Assembly (NCBI GenBank): GCA_021234155.1
Contig: JAJEKV010000031.1
Location: 15,768,885 to 15,832,884 of the forward strand
From: Isoetes taiwanensis
Lineage: Eukaryota; Streptophyta; Lycopodiopsida; Isoetales; Isoetaceae
Length of the DNA stretch: 64,000 nt
Reading direction: 5' to 3'
The notes beneath the pieces were generated by a model. The model did no database searches and was not told where the DNA came from. It saw only the letters and a program-made list of their open reading frames with translations. The translations under genes and the position numbers were made by a program. This document shows, piece by piece, positions 53,960-64,000 of the stretch (its first letter is position 1; every line of letters begins with the position of its first letter).

Positions 53960-56050
53960 TTGGAACCTAGGCATGTTAAGGACCTAGGTGGCATGTTAGA
54001 CCACCTTGGCTTGTTTTGAACCTAGGTGGCATGTTAGAAACCACTTTGGCATGTTAGAACTTAGGTGGCATGTTACTTGGGTACCTTGGCATATTAGACC
54101 TAGGTGGCATGGTGGGGCCCATTAGTGTTTGAGCCACGTAGCCGCCGAAACAACAACTTGGCATGTTAGACTTAGGTGGCATGTTAGACACCGTGGCGTA
54201 GCAGGCCACCTTGGCATGGTGGAGCGTATGGGTGGCATAGTAGGCCATGTGGCATGTTTGAGCCATCTTGGCATGATGGAGCCTAGGTGGCGTGTTGGAG
54301 TTAAGCGTGGCATATTTGAGCCACCTTGCCATGTTTGAGCCTAGGTGGCAATATTTGGAGCCCAAGTGGCATGTTTGAGCCACCTTAGCATGTTTGAGCC
54401 TGGGTGGCATGTTTGAACCACCTTGGCATGTTGTTGGGCGAGGGGTGGCATGTTGGAAACCCATGTGGCATATTTGAGCCACCTTCCTTGTTGGAGCCTA
54501 GGTGGCATGTTGTAAAGGCTAGGTGGCATGTTTGATCCACCTTGGCATGTTGGGCTTAGGTGTATTGGAACCACCTTGACATTTTTAGCCACTTTGGAAT
54601 GTTGGGACTAGGTGGCATGTTTGAACCACGCCAGCATGTTGGAGCCTAGGTTTTGTTCCTGTAATGTTTGAGCCTAGGTGGCATGCTAAACTTCACCTTG
54701 GCATGTTAGAGACTAGGTGGCATGTTGGAAACCACCTTGGTATGTTGTTAGACCTAGGTGGCATGTTGGGAATGCGTGGGCGTGTTTTGAGGAGCCACCT
54801 TGGCATATTTGAGCAACCTTGGCATGTGTTGGAGCCTAGGTGGCATGTTAGACACCGCGTGGCATGGCAGGCCACCTTGGCATGGAGGTGGAGCCTAGGT
54901 GGCACGTGGGAAACCCCACATGGCATGTTTGAGCCATCTTGGCATGATAGACCTAGGTGGCATCTTGGAGTTCGTGGCATGTTTGAGCCACCTTGCCATG
55001 TATTTGAGCCTAGGTGGCATGTTGGAGCCCAAGTGGCATGTTTGAGCCACCTTAGCATGTTGAGCCTAGGTGGCATGTTTGAACCACCTTGGCATGTTGG
55101 GCCCGAGGGGTGGCATGTTGGAGACATGTATGTTTGAGCCACCTTTCTTGTTGCTTAGACCTACTCTACTTGGCATGTTGCAATACAAGCTAGGTGGCAT
55201 GTTTGATGCATGGCATGTGACGGGCTTAGGTGGCATATTGGGCCACCTTGGCATTTTGAGCCACCTTGGAATGTTGGAGCCTAGATGGCATGTTTGGGTC
55301 CTTGGCATGTTGGAGCCTAGGTGCATGTTTTAAGCCACTTGGCGTACTTGAGCCACTTACCTTGGCGTATTAGAGCCTAGATGTGGCATGTGGAGTCCTG
55401 CCAAACATGGTAGACCACCACCTTCAATATTTAAGAGCCTAGGTGTCATGTTGAGCCATCTTGGCATGTTTGAGCCACCTTGGCATGTTAGAACCTAGGT
55501 GGCATGTTTGAGGCCACCTTGGCATGTTGGGAAGGCCTAGGTGGCATGTTGCGGAATCCACTGGCGTATTTGTTGCCACCTTGGTATGTTAGGCATAGGT
55601 GTGTTGAATAGCGATGGCATATTTTAGCCACCTTGGCATCTTTGAGCCACCTTGGCATGTTTGCAGGAGCCCTAGGTGGCATATTTGACCACCTTGGCAT
55701 GTTTGAACCAGATGTTGGGAGGCCTGGGTGTGTTTAATTTTGCATGTTGGAGCCTAGGTATGTTGGGCTGGGTGGCATATTTGGCATGCACCTTGGAATG
55801 CTTGAGCCACACCTTGGCATGTTGGAAACCTGGAGATGGCATATTGGAGCCACTTTTGGCATGTTGTGGTGTGACCTTGTGTTAGACCTGGGTGGCATGT
55901 GGGCCATGTGACATGTTTGAGCCACCTTGGCATATTAGACCCGCGTCACATGTTTTGACGCCTTGGCATGGTGGAGCCTAGGTGGCATATTAGGACCGCA
56001 TGGCAATATTTGGAACCACATTGGCATGATGGAACCTAGGTGTTAGCATG
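53960..56050. repeat. quasi-palindromic minisatellite, array 1
   Basis: About 2.1 kb of imperfect units of roughly 36-38 bases, consensus GAGCCACCTTGGCATGTTGG then AGCCTAGGTGGCATGTTT. Each unit contains CCACCTTGGCATG and, inverted, ATGCCACCTAGG, so the array reads almost alike on both strands. Copies vary by small indels and substitutions. Long ORFs on both strands (PRWLKHATWAPTCHLGSNM and HVGASVACLSHLGM types) are by-products. No conserved spacer and repeat pattern as in CRISPR. Confidence 0.92.
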
Positions 56051-56869
56051 TTGGAATTTCGCATGATGGGACACTCCCAATACGTAAAAGAGCCACCTAC
56101 AATAACGTGGCAACACATAGGGTTTTGTTTGGGAGGCCAAAGCGTGTGGTGGATTTTCTTGGATAACTATGTGCACCTTTTCTAAACATGCATCTTGAAC
56201 CATGCAACTAAAATAACGAGTTTGGATCTGTGGCCATCCCGAATGATCCCAAACGAATTTTGCTCTGCTACTTGAAACGACTTCTAATTGCCACACTTTC
56301 GGAGATAAGGTAAAACCCGTCAGTTCCTATTAGCGCATTGGCCTTGAGAAAACGGACATAAAACCAGAGCTTGATTTGCCCCAAAGGTCCTCCCCAAGGC
56401 CCATGGCCATGGATAGACAGCTTCTACACTCGGAAGCTGTGACTGACTTTGTCAATGGACTCAAAGCGACATTACCTATGAGACCAAGTTTCATGGGCAG
56501 AAGACCATCCCTTCTCAAACCCAGAAAAGTAGCTCATATCCAACAACACGTTAAGTAGTCGAATTGGCCCTAAAATTTTGCGCGAGAATCTTGCTGCGTA
56601 GAAGGTTAGATGTTTCTTTACGTTGCAATGACCATGTAACTTGGTTCCTAAGGTAATTTCGTCATTAAGATGACATGGCGAAATCGAATCTCCATTCGAA
56701 CCTTTATACTGCGAATGACAAAATACTTGGAGTTTACGTTCTAGCGGGACTCTTCGGTTTGATGAGTTCTCTGGACGATCTTGGATTTTTGAACTGCTGT
56801 GGTGCTGAGCAAGGGGATTCAGCGATTAGGATAGGCTGAGCTCCATGAGGGCATTGGCATTTGCCGCTT
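56051..56869. other. unique spacer between arrays
   Basis: Non-repetitive DNA with short ORFs on both strands that are not family-like. Confidence 0.4.
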
Positions 56870-57230
56870 GAGGAAGGGTACGGAAGGAAAGAGGCGCCTC
56901 GGCAACCTTTTCAGGAGGTCGAGATCTTAAAGGTCACGGCCTCTCTCCCCTCACGGTGAGGAAGGCGCACAAAGTCACGGCACGAGTTCGATTTGGGGAA
57001 GGTGTCAAGCGGCTTTAAGTTCTTGGTCCCTCTATTCTATCCCTTGCCAACTCCTCTACCGCCAAAGTTTATCATATTTCTTGTATAAAGTCCTAGTCAT
57101 CATATCCCACATCACCACCATCTAGCCAAATTTGCCAACATCACCCAATGAAAGACCAAGATGGACATCTTTTCATTTTTAGCCTAGTCAAAACTTGGCC
57201 TTGCTTGGCATGCACTTGGGTGCCTAGATG
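56870..57230. repeat. higher-order repeat flank, copy 1
   Basis: About 340 bases, from a GGAAGG and CCTCGGCAACCTTTTC block to GGCATGCACTTGGGTGCCTAG, matching 57718-58070 in the same order with indels. Shared words include TCTATTCTATCCCTTGCCAA and CATCTAGCCAAATTTGCCAA. Confidence 0.85.
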
Positions 57231-57720
57231 GCATCACTGAGCCACCTTGGCATGTTGGAGCCTAGGTGGCATGTTAGACCTGGAGTGGCATGTTGAGGCC
57301 TGTGGTGTTGAAACCTAGGTGGCATGTTTGAGCCACCTTGGCATGTTGGAGCCTAGGTGGCATGTTGGAGCCACCTTGTAGCATTTTGAGCTAGGTGGCA
57401 TGTTTGATGCTGGCATGTTGGAGCCCTAGATGAGCACCATTGGCATGCTGAGCCACCTTGGCATGTTTGACCCACCTTGGCATGTTGGAGCCTGGGTGGC
57501 ATGTTGAAACCCGTGGCATGTTTGAGCCACCTTGGCATGTTGGAGCCTAGGTGGCATGTTGGATCCGCGTGGCATATTTGAGCCACCTTGGCAGAGTTGG
57601 AGCATAGGCGGCATGTTGGAGCTACATGTGGCATGTTGGAGCCTGGGTGGCATGACCATTTTGTCATGTTGGAGCCTGGGTGGCGTAATTGGAGCCGCAA
57701 CGGCGTATTTGAAACCCTAG
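57190..57720. repeat. quasi-palindromic minisatellite, array 2
   Basis: Same unit as array 1. It follows the copy-1 flank and precedes copy 2, so flank plus array is duplicated head-to-tail. Confidence 0.9.
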
Positions 57721-58070
57721 AGGAAGGCTGCCTCGGCAACCTTTCGAGTCCGATCTTCTGAGATGCGGCCTCTCCTCGGTGAGGCTGCACAAAGTCTGGC
57801 TTTGGTTGATTTGGGAAGGGTCTCGGTAGCTTTAAGTTCTTCAAAGGTCCCTCTATTCTATCCCTTGCCAACTCCTCTGCAAAATTCCAAAGGTTCATAT
57901 TTTGCTTGTATAAGTCCTAGTCATCATGTCCACATCACCACCATCTAGCCAAATTTGCCAACATCACCCAATGTGAAAAGACCAAGATGGACATCTTGCA
58001 TTTTTAGCCTAGTCAAAACTTACTGGCCTTGCCCACTTGGCATGCCATGTCACCATAGTGCCTAGATGGC
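57718..58070. repeat. higher-order repeat flank, copy 2
   Basis: Second copy of 56870-57230. The differences are mainly small deletions and insertions rather than substitutions. Confidence 0.85.
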
Positions 58071-59080
58071 ATCTTTGAGCCACCTTGGCATGTTGGAGCC
58101 TAGGTGGCATGTTGGAGCCTAGGTGGCATGTGCAGAGCCACCTTAGTAATGTTTGAGCCTAAGGTGGCATGTTTGAGCCACCTTGGCATGTGGAGCCTAG
58201 GTGGCATGTTGGAGCCACCTTGGCATTTTGAGCCTAGGTGGCATGTTTTGAGTCACCTTGGCATGTTGGAACCTAGATGAGCTGGCATTGTATGTTTGAC
58301 CACAGCAATGTTTGACCCACCTTAATTTGGAGCCTAGGTGGCATGTTGGAAACCCGCGTGGCATGTTTGAGCCACCTTGGCATGTTAGACCTAGGTGGCA
58401 TGTTGAATCACGTGTATGTTGAAACCACCTTATTGCTTGGGATTGGAGCATAAGCGGCATGTTGGAGCCCATGTGGCATGTTGGAGCCTAGGTGGCATGT
58501 TTGAGCCATTTTGTCATGTTGGAGCCTAGGTGGCATGTTGGAGCCACCTTGGCATGTTTGAGCCTAGGTGGCATGTTAGAGCAACCTTGACATGTTGGAG
58601 CCGCGTGGCATGTTTGAGCCACCTTGGCATGTTGGAGCCTAGGTGGCATCTTGGAGCCCACATGGCATATTTGGAGCCACCCAGCATGTTGGAGCCTAGG
58701 TGGCATGTTGGAGCCCGTGGCATGTTTGAGCCACCTTGGCATCTTGGAGAAGGTAATGTTGGAGCCCGCGTGGCATGTTTGAGCCACCTTGGCATGTAGG
58801 TGGCATGTTAGAGCCTAGGTATGTGGAGCTAGGTGGCATGTTGGAGCCTAGGTGGCATGTTTGAGCCACCTTGGCATGTTTGAACCACCTTGGCATGTTT
58901 GTGCCTAGGTGGCATGTTGAGCACCAGGTGGCATGGTGGACCCGTGGCATGTTGTGCCACCTTGGCGTATTGGAGCCCGCATGGCATGTTTGGCGTGGCA
59001 TGTTGGAGCCACTATGGTGGCATGTTTGAGGCCACCTTGGCATGTTTGAGCCTAGGTGGCATGTTTTGAGCAAGTGGACC
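58040..59080. repeat. quasi-palindromic minisatellite, array 3
   Basis: About 1 kb of the same 36-38 base units. It stops abruptly at about 59075, where unrelated sequence begins. Confidence 0.9.
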
Positions 59081-59252
59081 GGAAAATTTGTCCATTGCAC
59101 ATCCTATAGCAGAAAAGGTATACACACTCAAATAATGATATCTTGAGTGTTTTTAACATTACGGTACGATATTTAACGACCATCGGGGAACTTGGAGCGT
59201 GTGGAAAGATGTTTGGCTTGATTTGGAACTAAGGTGATGGAAATTGGATCGC

Positions 59253-59312
59253 TCTCCCCCTCCTCCCTCCCTCCCACTCCCTTCCTCCCCACACACACAC
59301 ACACACACACAC
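59253..59312. repeat. CT-rich tract and (CA)n microsatellite
   Basis: A pyrimidine tract (CTCCCCCTCCTCCCTCCCTC and on) is followed by about 11 CA units at 59291-59312. The flanking DNA to 59636 has no recognised gene. Confidence 0.85.
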
Positions 59313-59636
59313 CTGTGGCCTTGAGAGTTCAACTCAATTTTGGGATCTTCATAATGCCTTTGCATTCTAGTTTTTCTATAAGCATTAGGAGTAGAGGACA
59401 ATAGATGAGATATTGCATTTTTACACATGGCATATAATGACAACATAAGATACTTTTATGGGGTGTCATATGGATGGGGAGTAGTGCAATGGTTGTATAA
59501 TAGTGCTTACAAGCTGGCTATAAAGAACTTAAAAATACCACACCCCTTTAGAGAACCATACATTCTTTAAAAAACCTCCTTAAAAACTACACTTACTTAT
59601 AAACCGCACCTCCGAAACTACACCTCCTTAGAAACA

Positions 59637-59886
59637 TCACCACCTCAAAGAAAAACCCGCAGTTCCTTTAACAAAAACTTACCTCCTTAAAACCACCGTC
59701 CTAAAAACAAAAACCCGCGGCTCCTTAAAACAAAGCTACACTCACATATAAATTACACCTCCAAAAACTACCGTCATAAAACACCACCACCTCAAAGAAA
59801 AAACCACCAGTTCTTTTAACAAAAAAGCATACCTCAGCAAAAAAACTACCGCGTCTAAAAACAAAAACCACGGCTCCTTAAAAATA
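59637..59886. repeat. A/C-rich tandem duplication (about 145 bp unit)
   Basis: CACCACCTCAAAGAAAAACC near 59639 and CACCACCTCAAAGAAAAAAC near 59783 start two related blocks. Each continues through CAGTTC and a TTTAACAAAAA word to an ACAAAAACC and CGGCTCCTTAAAA end. Earlier partial copies of CACACCTCC and CTCCTTA words begin at about 59545. Confidence 0.7.
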
Positions 59887-60877
59887 CTTGAGTGGGCGTT
59901 CCTTGTCCACTTAAAAAAACAACTGCCGTTAGTTAGTAAACCACACCTCCGCGAGATCTACATGTAGGTTTTTTGAAATCTCTGAATAAAGAACATGTGG
60001 ACCTAAAGAAAACTATACTGACGGTGGACCAAAATTAGAGGTGAGGTGTAGAAAGCCTTCTTAATCACGAGCACTAGGGGTGAAGTCCACGGATCCCATA
60101 TCAAATTCTCTGCGAGGCAGGATTCTTGCCTCTTGAGGCGGTATGATCGCCACATTGTCTATTTTCGGAAGGTGTGGGTCAATATGGGCCGATGCTGCGT
60201 CTCCCTAAACTGAAAACATATCAGCAATGGGCATGGCCCTGAGGCCTCTTTGGAGGAAAGAGCTCAATGGTTGGCTAGATGGAATGTCGCGGGGAGCCTG
60301 CCGAGGAATTGCATACAGCATGTATTACCGACAAGAGGCCCGGTCGCCCATAGCTTAAGGCAATATCTTGGCCTTGCTTCTCGACAAGCTTTGGGATACC
60401 AATGCCCTTGAGCAGTCCCGAGCTGACACACTACGGCCACATAAATCCACATTGGAGCGAGGCCATAATGCTACAACGTCACCCACTTTGCCCATGAAAA
60501 GCCTTGACTCATTGCCTCCATTAAGCACGAGGGGCACATCATCTTGAATTGAGGCAGGCTGAGATGGATTGTTAGACCCGCGCCGAGGTGGGAACTCTGT
60601 CAATCTTTGCCAAATCACGAGTCATTGAGGATGAATCTCATACCCTTCAAAGTTGCCGGCCTTAGCGTGACCAAATTAGGACCACGATATCTTTGAGTTG
60701 AGTCAGGGCACGGCCAGCACCTTACATGTGACATTGAGCCGACTTGTCGCGTCACAGTCTTTGGGATCATATCTTCGGAGGTTATGGACATGCGGTCGGC
60801 TATGTCTCGGGCACACACTTGTATATATACATTGATGTATACTTGTACAATTTGTGAAAACACATTCTTATTCTTTG
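59887..60877. other. possible retroelement interior, unassigned
   Basis: GC-richer than the surroundings and lying directly upstream of the retroelement end at 60878-61015. Several open stretches (plus-strand frames, and minus-strand ORFs at 60264-60881) exist, but I saw no gag, RT or integrase motif I could defend. By position it may be the body of the same element. Confidence 0.3.
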
Positions 60878-61015
60878 CCACGGTTTTTCCCTCGGAAACC
60901 CTTGAGCGGGGTTTTTAACAGGACGATGTAAGTTTCTTTGCTGCGTATATAGGTCCCATAGGTGATTGTGGCCTCAATGGACGATAAAAAATCATTCTCA
61001 TTCTCATTCTCATTT
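60878..61015 (+). mobile_element. retroelement 3' end with (TTCTCA)n tail
   Basis: CGGTTTTTCCCTCGGAAACC, then GGTCCCATAGG, then ATGGACGATAAAAAATC, then ATTCTC hexamers (60993-61015). The same blocks in the same order occur on the minus strand at 16349-16499 with a TTCTA tail. The AATAAAA-like word before a simple-repeat tail resembles a polyadenylation/target-primed end. Confidence 0.6.
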
Positions 61016-63593
61016 TGAAAAGCATTTTGACATATAATTTATTGCAAGCATGCCATCATATATACTACTCTAGAGGACAACAAGGCTCTGCCATAAGTGA
61101 CAAGTTGAGACCCATCTAGAATGAGTCAGAGGACTGTGCAAAATAATTGGGCATTATAAGGTATTGGTCTGTGCTATGCAAAGCCTTTATTTAGCATCAC
61201 ATTTCATCGAAGGAGGAAAGAGATAGTCCAATTCAATCACAACCAAAAAATATTGCTTCCTCATATGGAAGATAGAGGAAAAAATATACCAAATATAAAT
61301 TTAACCTTCCACTAGATTAAATTACTACAAATGTCATGCCAATTACCACACTCTAATGACACCAAAACTAAAGAACTTTAATCTGGAAACCAAAGCTAAA
61401 GCTTGACTAAACATGTAACAAGTTCAACTTTGCCAAAGCCTTCTGGTGTGCCTTTTGCTAGTTTATTTTTTCTCTTCCATTTTAGGGAAATGTAGAACGG
61501 ATAACGATCTAATTGTGATTCTAAGTAGGAATTGCGTACTGATCGTAAATAGTTGGATGCTATATTTTGAAGCCCTAGAGTATACTGCTATAAAACAGTT
61601 ATTAGATGAGTCGCAATGTAAAGCTCCAAGATATAAACCCTTTGTCCATATGCCCGTATCACATTACTAAACATGAACAAGCTGAATATACAACGTAAAT
61701 TTCATAAAGGATAAAAAAACACTACACAACAAATGCTACATTGATTTTGTATTACATACAAGTGTTTGTATTACTCAATGCATATGTTAAGTCTAGCAAA
61801 TACATGGTATTGAAGTCGACTACTATACTTATTTTAAGTAATGTGGACAAAATAAAAAAAAGTGTAGGCTGCAAAACATATATCCAACATCGCCTTAATT
61901 TCTTGAACATAAATGTGACATGAGTTTTTCTGGGGTGTGAGAATCCCTTGACTAATTGAAATCCCACAATCTATGGTTGTTATTTGTTGTAAAACCCTTT
62001 ATACCTTGCATGTAAATATACTACTATTAGAGTGTCATTTAAACTCAAGATTTTGGTACATTCTATCAGTACTATGGCATTATCACTTTTCGAAGAGCTG
62101 CTGAAGAACTGTCCTGATAAAATGAGAAAATTAATGCGAAGTTCAACCTATTCTTGTTCATCCCACTTACTCATTGCACATTGACACCAAAAGATTTTAC
62201 AGTTGTACCAACTCTTTCAGAAAATGCAGCAGAAGTTATTCTCTTCCCAGGAACATGGAATGGGTTAGAAAGAAGAAGAAAAGATTTTAGCGTCCATACA
62301 AGGCTGTCCTGCTCCGGACATGTGACACTTTACAACACGGATGGGTCCTGCCCCCACCACTTTACATTCTTTGAGTGGTCCTTCCCCACCAACTTTACAT
62401 TGCATGGCCACTTTCACAACCTTGGCGTTGAACGTGACCTTGGATATGGCGGTTTAAACTGACATTAACATAAGCGGCATGGGATGCTGAAAAGCGCCAA
62501 ACATTAAGTCCAATGAGAATGGCTATCATAATAACAATACTCTTTAGATTGAGCTTATATACACTCTTATACGTCTCTCAAATGTTAATTACGTGATAAA
62601 ACAAACTTTACTTTCATTATAGGTCAAGCAGCCATGCACATAAAAACCTTACTTGAGAGGTTATAAATGATGGAGCAAATAAACAAACAAAATGGATTAC
62701 TTACAGGCCATGAGTATAGAAATTACACTTTATAATTATCGGATGGATACAAAAGCCCAAAAATATGTTTCATTTAAACACAATTGACTTCTTTGGATTA
62801 TTTGTTTATGCGAAAATTTGATTGTCACAAAAGCGGTTTTGATGCAGAATAGCAGCGGAAAAAGATGAAACTTGTTCCACATTCTATAAAGCTTTCTGAC
62901 CTCAGAAACCCCAGTTACAATCAGATTCTTATGTCATCTAAATATTGCTTTCCATTCAGAAGGTCAAGAATAAACGATACTTTAGGACAATCAATTAAAC
63001 TCATGTACGATTTTAGACAACTAGAAGTTTTCCTGTTAAAAATAAAGAAGTTTTCATTTTATTGGATGCTTTGCCTTTTCCCTCAAATGACATTTCAAAA
63101 ATTCTTCTCTTGTTTGCATGCCAGCTAATGTCTTGAATTAGAGAATACGAATCAATACTTGTTTCCAGCCAGAGAATATGATAACAGAGTGATTATAGCT
63201 CTTTTTAACAGCTTAGACATCTAGCATGCACTCTTTCCTCTGATTCTCCCAATCTAATAATGTCATATGAAGTCTTACTAAAACTTAACATTGAGGAGAA
63301 GATAAAACTTCCATTACAGAAGTTGCCTGATATATTTATATTTCCCTAATATATCCTCATTCTCTGGCCTCATTGACTCATTGACGCCTTATTTGCATAT
63401 AAACAATAAGCAACCAGTATCTAGGTTTTAGGTTCTAGTAATACCTCTTTCATCGAAAACGTCCAACATGCAGTGGACTACATAATGGAACTTCAATGCA
63501 TCATCACCATTTGTAAAGCTCTGTAAGTAGAGCGGATTGTTCCCGACAAGCAATATGAAAGTGAGCTTGAGAATGGAAGAAAAGGGCAATAAT
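61016..63593. other. intergenic; unassigned ORF at 62154-62462
   Basis: AT-rich. A 102-codon plus-strand ORF at 62154-62462 has no recognised motif and no neighbours to support it. Nothing else was recognised. Confidence 0.35.
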
Positions 63594-63769
63594 CATATAA
63601 AAGGTTAAAAAAAAGACTCTGGCTACTAAACACGACAGTGATCTATCTAATACATGCAATTTCTTAGTTTGAGGAATGTGGTACATATAAAATGTTAAAA
63701 AAAAGACTCTGGCTACTGAACACGACAGCAATCTAATACATGCAATTTCTTAGTTTGAGGAATGTGGTA
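63594..63769. repeat. tandem duplication of about 88 bp
   Basis: 63594-63683 and 63684-63769 are near-identical, both with GTTAAAAAAAAGACTCTGGC and TTAGTTTGAGGAATGTGGTA. The second lacks four bases (GATCTATCTAA against CAATCTAA region). Recent local duplication. Confidence 0.85.
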
Positions 63770-64000
63770 AATTTGCTCCGTATAAATAGACTGCGAATAA
63801 GGAAAAGAAATGACCCGCTTACCTGCTGACCCACGATAGCCACAAACACGATCATTCTCGCGGAGCTCTCTCAGAGTGAGGTCCTTGTCATATCACCCAT
63901 CAGGAAGAGAGGGATAACGCCCTGACCGAGGATATTATGCAATAAAATAAAATAAAATAAAAAATTGAGGGCCATTTTGTATATGGCCGAAATGTCGAGG
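63770..64000. other. intergenic with (AATAA)n run at 63941-63964
   Basis: ATGCAATAAAATAAAATAAA near the window end resembles another simple-repeat retroelement tail. Too little sequence remains to judge. Confidence 0.4.

Noticed and set aside
53960-59080. Long ORFs on both strands in the minisatellite (for example 54054-54482, 54664-55137, 57353-57898, 58696-59100) as repeat proteins
   Set aside because: They follow the repeat unit, occur in several frames on both strands and change frame with every unit indel. They are by-products of the repeat.
53960-59080. CRISPR-like array
   Set aside because: No constant repeat with variable unique spacers, no cas genes, and the sequence is plant nuclear DNA.
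62154-62462. 102-codon ORF as a gene
   Set aside because: No motif, homology or promoter evidence; the length is compatible with chance.

Overview
The window is plant nuclear DNA made mostly of transposable-element remains. It contains one clearly intact host gene, a THESEUS/FERONIA-type (CrRLK1L) malectin-like receptor kinase at 41540-44068. Plant-only families (CrRLK1L, PLS-type PPR, KUP/HAK/KT K+ transporter, TH2-type thiamine phosphatase), a plant-type CACTA element, a Ty3/gypsy element and L1-like LINEs all point to a land plant. The high load of old DNA transposons and an EEP-endonuclease LINE would fit a large fern, lycophyte or bryophyte genome, but this is inference and a gymnosperm cannot be excluded. 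There is no sign of organellar or bacterial DNA.

Layout. 1-1547: non-coding DNA with short direct repeats. 1548-6410: a complete non-autonomous CACTA (En/Spm) element with 31-bp inverted ends, a TTT target duplication and arrays of subterminal 12-mers. It carries degraded fragments of at least two host genes (a PPR protein and a TH2-like HAD phosphatase) and no recognisable transposase. It sits at the 5' edge of a DUF8039-like transposon ORF (6418-7128), followed by a frameshifted DUF7869-like transposase-type gene (7135-9533). 9672-10518: two tandem small genes on the minus strand with conserved TATA regions; only one is open. 10797-13088: an internally deleted minus-strand LTR retrotransposon. 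13330-13968: a broken FCP1-like phosphatase pseudogene.

15380-22140 is probably one transposon with about 27-bp inverted ends. It has a degraded DDE-type transposase on the plus strand and, convergent to it, a minus-strand gene encoding charged and coiled-coil segments followed by an FCP1/NIF-like HAD domain whose second catalytic Asp is missing. This pairing, plus the second FCP1-like copy 6 kb away, is the best candidate for an undescribed system. 22368-29454 is a Ty3/gypsy element with near-identical LTRs but a broken gag-pol.

29455-41539 holds intergenic DNA, a SINE-like unit, two strong hairpins, a 5'-truncated minus-strand LINE (36575-38694) and a 133-bp direct repeat pair. The receptor kinase follows, then two exons of a KUP/HAK transporter pseudogene (46230-46746) and a plus-strand LINE with EEP nuclease and RT remnants (about 48110-50630). 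53960-59080 is dominated by three arrays of a quasi-palindromic minisatellite, partly organised as a higher-order duplication. The remainder is intergenic, with one retroelement 3' end whose family also has a copy inside the 15-22 kb transposon.

Functionally, only the receptor kinase looks like an active host gene. It would act at the plasma membrane in cell-wall sensing. Almost everything else records nested insertion, gene-fragment capture and decay.
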